From Saksenaea vasiformis B4078 (lineage: Eukaryota > Mucoromycota > Mucoromycetes > Mucorales > Saksenaeaceae), in NCBI GenBank assembly GCA_000697055.1, contig JNDT01001564.1, positions 62,001-126,000 of the forward strand: 64,000 nucleotides of DNA, in the 5' to 3' direction. Position 1 is the first letter of the stretch; every line of letters starts with the position of its first letter. The translations under genes were made by a program, and so were the position numbers. This document shows positions 57,036-64,000 of the stretch, one piece after another. The notes beneath the pieces are model-generated. The model ran no database searches, was not told where the DNA came from, and saw only the letters and a program-made list of their open reading frames with translations.

Positions 57036-58725
57036 ATGAGCAGTATTACAAAGTTTGATACGGCCCATGAGGATCTCATTCATGACGTTGCTTACGATTT
57101 CTATGGCAAACGACTCGTCACTTGTTCGTCTGATCAGCGATTAAAAGTATGGGATTTTGTTGAACGAGACGATTCTGCAGTCTGGGAATTAAACGATTCG
57201 TGGAAAGCACACGATGCATCCATTCTAAAAGCCGTCTGGGCTCATCCTGAATGCGGTCAAGTCATTGCCAGTTGTTCATTCGACCGACAAGTGAAGATAT
57301 GGGAAGAACAAGCAACCGGTAAGGCGGTAGGATTGGGAAAACGCGAGTTTTCTAACGGGATAGGGCATGAAAGAACCCAAGAATAGTCAAAAACGATGGG
57401 CAGAACGGTTTCGATTGGTGGAATCGCGTGGAGCTGTATTGGATGTCGCTTTTGCACCGACACAAGGTGCGCTTCGCCTGGTAAGGGACATGTGGAGGCA
57501 TATTATGTGGGAGGCTCGACTCATGGAATGAAAGGCTACTTGCGCGGCGGATGGTATTGTTCGCATTTACGAAGCATTTGAACCAACCAACTTAACCCAA
57601 TGGGGGCAAATGGAGGAATTTGAGATTGCGACGTCTGCGTACAGTTTGTCAGAAGGCAGCAAGGGTTCACAGCAACCACCGCCGCCACCTCCCCCAGCAC
57701 CCCCGCAACAACAACAACTTGTGCCTGCCCATACCAATAGTACCAGTTCCAGTAGTAGTTCTGTGGTCAGTCATGCATTATCCAATCCAGTGGATGGTGG
57801 TGCAGGAACGGGATTGGGATATGGTACAGGACCTAGTCCTTTTCCAGGAGCAGTAAGCGGAACAGCCAGCGGACAAGGAGTTTCGCCTGGATCAGGCGCT
57901 GGGGGTGGGGGTGGAGGTAGTACAGGCCAAATGCAGAATAGTGCGACAAGTGGTGGACCAAATCATCATCGACCGGTGGATGCAGACAGTGGTTACTGTA
58001 TTGATTGGTGTCCAAATCGAACTAGTACCCCCATGATGGTGGTTGGGTTAGGAAAAGAAATTGGAGCCAGGGTAAAGAAAGACAAATAAGATGGTATACG
58101 GTTGACGAAAAAAGCCATAGATTTTTAAACACGATGGCCATAATCGATGGTACCCTGCAGAACCTTTGATGGGTCATACACAAGAAGTGCACGATGTCAG
58201 TTGGGCACCAAGTATAGCCAGGTAGAAAAAAGAGAAAAAAAAGAGGGGAAGATAGCGTGTTGATTTTATTTGTATTTTAGATCGTATCAGCTGATTGCGA
58301 CAGCATGCAAAGACCATCATGTCCGGATATTTAAATTGACCGAACAGCCTTCAGGCAGTAATAATCATGCTGCTGCTGCTGCTGCTGCAGGTCAGCGTTA
58401 TGGGTTGTTAGGTCCACGTCAAATGGGTAGTTCATCTACACCTTCACGGCCAGGCCATCGATCCATGCAAGTAGAACTGATTGCGTCCTTCGATGACCAT
58501 CATGCCGAGGTAATAAAAAGAAAAAAAAAGTCAAAGCGAGATAAGTTGTTCATTTAATGATTGGTAAAATAGGTTTGGCATGTAGAGTGGAATGTTACGG
58601 GTACAATCCTTTCATCTTCAGGTGATGATGGTAAACTTCGGTTATGGAAGGCAGGATTTGATGGACAATGGCGGCAAATGGCAGTGATAGCAGCAAATCA
58701 ACAAATACCACCGTACTTGCGATAA
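57036..58725 (+). CDS. SEH1: Nucleoporin SEH1 (WD40)
   Basis: Six exons from the ATG at 57036 encode a beta-propeller shared by the Nup84/Nup107 nuclear-pore complex and the SEA/GATOR complex. WD units are visible: [169 protein letters not shown] and [20 protein letters not shown], ending [20 protein letters not shown]. An insertion of about 120 residues rich in Pro, Gln, Ser and Gly lies within the propeller between two blades, longer than in yeast. The frame is kept at every junction; exon 1 ends at 57318 and the stop is at 58723-58725. Confidence 0.93.
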
Positions 58726-58936
58726 CATGAAGTCTGTGTCGATCTTTGTGACACCTTTTATGCAGAAATTTTATTGAGATGATTGAACTGAATGCGAGAG
58801 AAACTGGGTCCATGATTTTCTTGTTATACTGTTGGTTCAACTTATTGTATAATGAACCACGTCATCGAAGTTTTGATATGTTCAGTCCCCTGCAATTCTA
58901 AGAAGATACAGCTCCCTTCTGTGTATATGTGTGTGC

Positions 58937-58937
<1 letters not shown>

Positions 58938-58998
<61 letters not shown>

Positions 58999-59290
58999 CA
59001 CACACAATGGACACTAGTTGAAATGTATATATATTTATATATATATATTTTTGGATTTCTTCTTCCTTCTCTCCTTACATGCTTTCAAAGGTAGTAATAA
59101 TAATAGTGATAATGAAACAACGTATATATATATATATGTGTGTGTTATATATATATATAGAAAGTATGAGAGTAAAAGAAAGAGAGAAAGAGAGAAAAAG
59201 AGAAAAAGAGAGAGTGAGAGTGAGAGAGAGAGAGTGTGTGTGTGTGTGTATCCGTGTGTGTGTATCCGTGTGTGTGAGAGTGAGAGAGAA
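58938..59290. repeat. GA-rich microsatellite cluster
   Basis: A GA run of about 59 bp (58938-58996) is followed by AT-rich and then GA/GT-rich tracts to about 59290. They lie between the convergent SEH1 and AT-hook genes. Confidence 0.93.
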
Positions 59291-59345
59291 GGCAAAGAAG
59301 AAAGAAAAAAAAAGGGGGAATGACTTGCAATTTTTCTTTTTTTTT

Positions 59346-59732
59346 TTAGGCCACAGTGGGTTGTTGTTGTTTCCTTGGTCTACCGCGTCCTCTTTTCACC
59401 ACCGGTTCATTTGGTTTCTCTTTTGTTTCTTCTTTTGGATGCTTACGCGGTCTACCACGCTTTCTCTTTATTGGCTACAAAAAATAATCAATGTTAAAAA
59501 AGAAAAGAAAAAAGAAAAAAAGAAAAGAAAATAGTACCATTTCCTCGACGACTTTTTCATTCTTTTGCTCTGTAGCGGTGTCATCCAACGCTTTAATCTT
59601 TTTTTCTTGTGTTTCTTTTATTTCTTTATTTTCACTGGTCGATGAACTGTTTTCATCCTTTGTATTTTTCGGCGGTCGACCTCTTTTACGGGGTGTTGTT
59701 GGTGTTGAGTTGCTATCCGTTTTGGGCGTCAT
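59346..59732 (-). CDS. Small AT-hook protein (HMGA-like)
   Basis: Two exons (59732-59538 and 59474-59346) encode 107 residues. The start used is the ATG at 59732. Three AT-hooks are visible: PRKRGRPPKNTK, KRKRGRPRKHPK and KRGRGRPRKQQ. Between hooks 1 and 2 is an acidic Glu/Lys/Ser-rich stretch. AT-hook proteins bind the minor groove of AT-rich DNA and shape chromatin; the size and hook number match HMGA-type architectural proteins. It would be nuclear. The intron falls between EEM and PIKRKR. The 5' flank is strongly A-rich. Confidence 0.85.
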
Positions 59733-61361
59733 CAATAAAAATAAAAAAAATAAAATAAAAAAAAAAACTTGTGCACGAACAGAAAAAGAAAACCTTTTTG
59801 TGAACGAGAACTGGTTTTTTTTTCTTTTTTTTTCTTCTTTTTTTTATTGGCGCGTTTTTTTTTTTTTTTCCTTCTGTCACACAGCGGAGTTGATAAGCGT
59901 GTCATGCTCACTCTCACAGGAATTCTTAGTGAAGAAATGACAAACAAAGAAACACTTTCCCAAGTCAAACCAAAATAGTAAACGTCGATCTATAAAATAA
60001 TACAATAATATTGGGATATTGTATATGTTAACTATCCATATGAAACTAATCTTCTTCTTTTTTTTTTTCTTTGTTCATCGGAATTATAATGCATGTATGT
60101 TCTGGATTACCTATATCACTCTACACACAATACACATGATATCATTCAAATAATACTACTACTACTTTATTGATTAATTTGACCAATGAATCCCATTTGT
60201 CAGATGATAAATAAAAATATACTTTTATCGAGATTTCAGACTTACCGATAAATTCTGCATCCTTTGCTAATTTTGTCGTTCTGATTGTCTTTGATAAATG
60301 CCCATCCATCAGCGGACCATGTAGTCCAATCCGAAATTCTGGACCTTTGGCTTTTTGTAATAAGCTACATGTCCCTGTACGTCCGATAGAATGACATGAA
60401 CCATCCGTAAATAACTTTCATTCATGCTTCTATTTTCTTTAAGATGAAAGTGGTCCCGAGCGATTACGTCAAAGAAACTATACGCTTTTCTTGCCATCCG
60501 TTTTATGATGCAATATCTAAAAATAATGCGAACAATACCACCTTCATCCTTTACCTAACTTATCCGCAAGTACATCAACCTGCCATTTCTTGCTTCTGCA
60601 TGATACTACAGAGTCAATGTAAGATACAAGATATTGAGGCCGGAATCTCCCATCGAATGGCTTTTGCCAACCTGCTACAATTCTCGGAATCGAAAAGAGT
60701 CCCGTAGCAAGTCGATAGACAAAAAAAAAAAAAATTAGTAAAAATTAGCATTACAAGGATGGAGATTCTCTCTAAATAGTATGATTTATTGTAGGAGGCG
60801 AAGATAACAAAAAAGTTAACTAAACTCGAGACTGATCTTGTTGTTTCTTTGCAAGTCCAACTGTAACAATAAAAAATGATCGAATGTAATCAGGACTTAC
60901 TGACACATATACTTTGGAGATGCTGTCCTTTCTAGACAAAGACTAAAGAGGCATGGCTTGTCGTTTTCGTGGGGTGTCCGTACACAACTACTGTTTTGGC
61001 TATAAGTCCAATCAAGCTGGTAAGGGATCACCAAAGATAATCGTAAACAGAAGAAATAAAAATAAGATAAACGGATGATGATCTTTATTGCACAAACTAC
61101 GCGGGATATTTATATACATTATTTTTTCTATTGTTTTCTATGAACGGAAGATGCGAGAAGTGTCTAAGAACTTCTTGGAAGTTAATCGCAACTTCGAGAA
61201 CTTCCTGGAAGTTCTTCGGTAAAATAATTTTGCGGGTAAGGGTCCGACAGGCTTTAGGATGCCTTTGGCCTGATCGGTCAGCGGGAGATCGTGCAACCTG
61301 AATAACAAATTTAATTGGCTAAAATATTGTACTACCAAAAAGTTCGGAAAAGAAAAGTGAA
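59733..61361. other. AT-rich stretch with a coding-like remnant
   Basis: On the minus strand 60720-60303 has two pieces with protein-like composition: YRLATGLFSIPRIVAGWQKP and YIDSVVSCRSKKWQVDVLAD, then, past a possible GTAAAG donor and TTTTTAG acceptor, MARKAYSFFDVIARDHFHLK, SYLRMVHVILSDVQGHVAYY and KPKVQNFGLDYMVR, with a stop. The phase across the junction does not match, so it is probably decayed. The family was not recognised. The rest is AT-rich with homopolymer runs. Confidence 0.4.
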
Positions 61362-61433
61362 AGCCCTACGGGGGGGTCGAACCCCCAACCTTGAGATTAA
61401 GAGTCTCACGCTCTGCCATTGAGCTAGCAAGGC
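61362..61433 (-). tRNA. tRNA-Lys (anticodon CTT)
   Basis: On the minus strand a 72-base cloverleaf fits without gaps: acceptor arm GCCTTGC/GTAGGGC with two wobble pairs, D-arm GCTC/GAGC, anticodon stem TGAGA/TCTCA around the loop CTCTTAA with anticodon CTT, variable loop AGGTT and T-arm GGGGG/CCCCC with loop TTCGACC. It has no intron. The discriminator base is T, and oligo-T runs for Pol III termination follow downstream. It decodes AAG lysine codons. Confidence 0.92.
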
Positions 61434-61469
61434 CTTTTTGGTCGCAAAACCATGCTATTGAACAAGTTT

Positions 61470-61980
61470 GCAAAACTATGCTATCTAACAGGCTGACAAA
61501 TACAGAATCATCTAGTTTAATAAATAAAAAACTAGTTTTAAATGATAAAAAAGTTATTTTTTATATTTTTATTATTTTTAAATTATATTTTATTTATAAA
61601 TAATATAAATATATTTAAACAAAGTTAGATAGTTATAAATATATTATATCTGTTAAATTTATTTTAGAAGGATAGTCATGTCTCATTAGAATATCTGAAA
61701 GTTTAGTAAATGCTGCATGTTTATACATTATATGTCATTTCTTTCAAAAGACCCCTTCTAAATAAAATAAGTACATCTTCTTTAGAAGTATTTATACTAT
61801 TGTACAGTAGTGATCATTTCAATCGATCATATTTCTTTGAATATCAGCAGCTACTCAAATGTTATATATTTAATCATCTTTTGATTCAGAAAATAATCTT
61901 ATATTTACAAAACTTTTGGATATCTGCCTTATAAGTTATATTGTTCAAGCTAGTTAATTTATTTGTAATATTCTATTGTA
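61470..61980. other. Very AT-rich stretch
   Basis: A tract of more than 500 bp that is strongly AT-rich and has no gene. Short TATAAATA-like words are repeated near 61590-61640. Confidence 0.7.
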
Positions 61981-62009
61981 AGAAATAACATTATAAAAAA
62001 TAATAATAA

Positions 62010-62600
62010 TTAAAATAAAAAAAAGACAATGACAGAAAAGATAGTAGTAAAAAAAGAAACAGCAGCAAAAAGAATGGTAATAAAAAAAAGAGCAGTAGTA
62101 AAGAGAAGAACAGTAGTAACAAAAAATGGCAGCAAAAAAGAATGGCAATGAAAAAAAAATGGTAATGACAAAAAGAATAGCAGTGAAAAAGAATAATAAT
62201 GACAAAAAGAACAGCAGTGAAAAAGAATGGCAATGAGAAAAATAATGGTAATGACAAAAAGAACAGCAGTGAAAAAGAATGGCAATGAGAAAAATAATGG
62301 TAATGACAAAAAGAACGGCAGCAAAAAAGAATGGCAATGACAAACAGAACGGTAATGACAAGAAGAACGGTAATGACAAAAATGAACAACAGTGAAAAAA
62401 CGAAGTGCACTGAAGAAAAGAACGGCGCTGAAGAAAAGAACGGCACTGAAAAAAAAAACGCCAATAAAAGAAAGGAATTGGCACTGAAAGAAAAAAGAGC
62501 GACAATGAAGAAAGAAATAGCACTGAAAAAAAGAATGGCAATGACAAAAAGAATGGTAATGACGAAATGAATGGCAGGGAAAAAAAAAGGAATGGTACTG
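62010..62600. repeat. Purine-rich minisatellite, about 15-18-bp units
   Basis: Degenerate tandem units built from AATGGYAATGACAAAAAG, AACAGCAGTGAAAAAG and AAYGGCACTGAAAAA fill about 590 bp, with the strand strongly biased to purines. Some higher-order repeats of two to three units are visible (for example 62200-62258 and 62256-62314, which share about 58 bp). The long opposite-strand frames are Phe/Leu/Ser-rich artefacts of the repeat. Confidence 0.88.
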
Positions 62601-63007
62601 AAGCAGGGCTATTCATGCAATTGCTTATATAGTCAGATATCAAAGTACCTGTATGTCTTCACTTCTCAGATATATACGTTTAACTGGTAACGTAGACAGA
62701 CACTATAGCTACATCAACGGTAGCAGATCCGCAATGACGTTCTGAAAAATAACAAATAAAATTGATCTGTTGCCATCTACCGATTCAGCCAAAGGCATCA
62801 TTGCAATGCGTCGTACTCTGTATTTATAGTAAATGTAATCATGGACCAAAAAAAAAGTATCATACTGCAGAGTCGCGGAATGCAGGGATGTTTCTTATTG
62901 ACGTGTACAATGTATTCTTTGTTTCTATGTGACAAATACTCCACCAAATCGGCACTGATAAGAACAGTACAGTTTAGTCTTTTTTTTTATACTGCGATGG
63001 GAGAGAT
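62601..63007. other. Intergenic 3' of QCR2
   Basis: No gene is seen; the stretch should include the QCR2 3' untranslated region. Confidence 0.6.
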
Positions 63008-64000
63008 TTAGAGGGAGATGGAGTCAGCATAAGGAAGGCTGTAGAGATCACCAACAGCAACAGTGGTGGGCTTGCCCTTCAACAATTTCTCGGCGACCTA
63101 TTAATACCATGATATGAATATTCATCTTCTTCTCTTTTGAATTCCAAGTTCTTATACCTTAGCGACATCAGCGGCGCTGATCTTATCCAAAGCGGCAACA
63201 GCCTCAGATGCAGAAGCGTACTTGCCAGCACGGAGAGCCTATACCAAGATGTGTTATCTCTAGTTTTCTTTTTTTCTTTCTTTCTTTTTTTTTTTTTTAC
63301 CTGAGCACCAGCAGCTTCAAGACGGTCCAAACGAGTGGCAAGACCAGTGGTAACGGCAAACTTGGCCTGAGCAATGGCTCTCTGGAAGTGCTCGCCAGAA
63401 ACACCCTGGGAGACAGCCTTCAATTGTTCGGCAGCGGCGGCAACGGCAGCGGAAGCATTTGCGGCGGGGGAGGAGACGTAGACACCGAACAAACCAGCAT
63501 CAGAGTAACCATAGTTGAAAGCCTTGATCTCAGCACCATTTCCAACCTTGGAAGCAGCCTGGGAAAGAAGGCTGGATCCAGCAGTCCATTGAACCTGGCT
63601 ATCACCACCAAGAGCGAAGCGAAGGATCTGGGCAGCAGCATATTCATTGGTATCAAGGGCAGCTCCCTCAAAGGCAAGGACATATTGACCTTGCTTGCTG
63701 CCAGTCTCAATGCGAGATTCACCGCCAAAGTATTTGCTGGACTCAAAGGAGGATTGACCAGCAGGCAAGTTCAAGTAAGTCTCAGCGAACTTCTTCAAGG
63801 TCTCGATTTCAATGCCGCTTCCGACAAGGGCAACGTTGCCTTGGGTGAAGAGTTCCTGAGCGTAGCTCTTGACGGCGGCGTTGTTGACATGGGAGGTAGG
63901 CTTGACGAAGATGGAGTTACCCAAACCGCTGCGGAAAGCAACTTGATGTGCAGCCTCGATAGCAGCAATCTCAGGGTTGGCCAAAGCGCTGGCAGACTCG
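63008..64000 (-). CDS. QCR2: Ubiquinol-cytochrome c reductase core subunit 2, partial (3' part)
   Basis: The gene runs off the right edge on the minus strand; about 300 C-terminal residues are present in three exons ending at 63008. The subunit is a catalytically inactive M16-peptidase-like core protein of respiratory complex III in the mitochondrial inner membrane. Seen here: EIAAIEAAHQVAFRSGLGNS, VKSYAQELFTQGNVALVGSG, LKKFAETYLNLPAGQSS, YFGGESRIETGSKQGQYVLA, EYAAAQILRFALGGDSQVQW, FNYGYSDAGLFGVYVSSPAA, AIAQAKFAVTTGLATRLDRL, then KYASASEAVAALDKISAADV and LLKGKPTTVAVGDLYSLPYA. Fungal Qcr2 ends in the same way. The upstream peptidase-fold half with the degenerate HxxEH region lies beyond 64000. 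Confidence 0.92.

Noticed and set aside
61391..61603. Plus-strand frame across the tRNA-Lys gene
   Set aside because: It is the antisense of a tRNA followed by extremely AT-rich sequence; the cloverleaf on the other strand explains it.
62010..62643. Three long minus-strand frames rich in Phe, Leu and Ser
   Set aside because: They are produced by the purine-rich minisatellite; all phases are open and the composition follows the repeat, so they are not genes.

Overview
The window looks like nuclear DNA of a filamentous fungus, most likely an early-diverging one of the Mucoromycota (Mucorales-like). Genes are interrupted by many short GT-AG introns of about 45-190 nt. Exons encode fungal or eukaryotic housekeeping proteins, the intergenic DNA is AT-rich and full of purine microsatellites, and the mobile DNA includes a DIRS-type tyrosine-recombinase retrotransposon, which is common in that lineage. 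The placement rests on gene content and element types only; no search was run.

Layout. 1-9.4 kb is accessory and decayed: an N-terminal fragment of the nucleoporin NIC96/NUP93 gene, then a DIRS-like retrotransposon abutting a MULE (Mutator-like) transposase fragment. 9.6-13.8 kb holds BRX1 (60S ribosome biogenesis) and a Golgi apyrase (YND1-like). 13.8-17.8 kb is gene-poor, with a coding remnant and the first copy of a dispersed repeat. 17.8-43.6 kb is a dense core block: an SLC35F-like transporter, an alpha/beta hydrolase, DUS2, a mitochondrial NAD(H) kinase, a SAP30BP-like protein, a YciI-like protein, a Ca3427-like substrate-binding-fold protein, a MARVEL-like tetraspan protein, an SRPBCC protein, an unknown basic protein, a Q-rich zinc-finger protein, a two-HMG-box protein, IST3/RBMX2, the HtrA protease NMA111 and a C2H2 factor. 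44.7-47.4 kb is accessory, with two decayed copies of one gene family in opposite orientation. 47.7-50.4 kb carries a lysine-methyltransferase-like gene and clathrin light chain. 50.4-52.0 kb is empty. RPS8 (52.0-53.0 kb) is followed by a repeat copy and a Tnp2-type transposase gene (53.9-55.9 kb). The last part has SEH1, an AT-hook protein, tRNA-Lys(CUU), a purine-rich minisatellite, and the 3' part of QCR2, which runs off the right edge.

The core genes do not form a pathway; they are a typical eukaryotic mix. The most interesting material is in the accessory parts: a dispersed repeat family with at least four copies and internal tandem units, an inverted pair of decayed paralogues, the DIRS element with an exact 41-bp inverted repeat, the truncated NIC96 copy, and several extremely small coding exons (4, 5 and 27 nt) in RPS8, IST3 and the MARVEL-like gene. 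Exon boundaries were read by eye from splice signals and family alignment from memory, so multi-exon coordinates give the outer limits of the coding region unless exons are listed.
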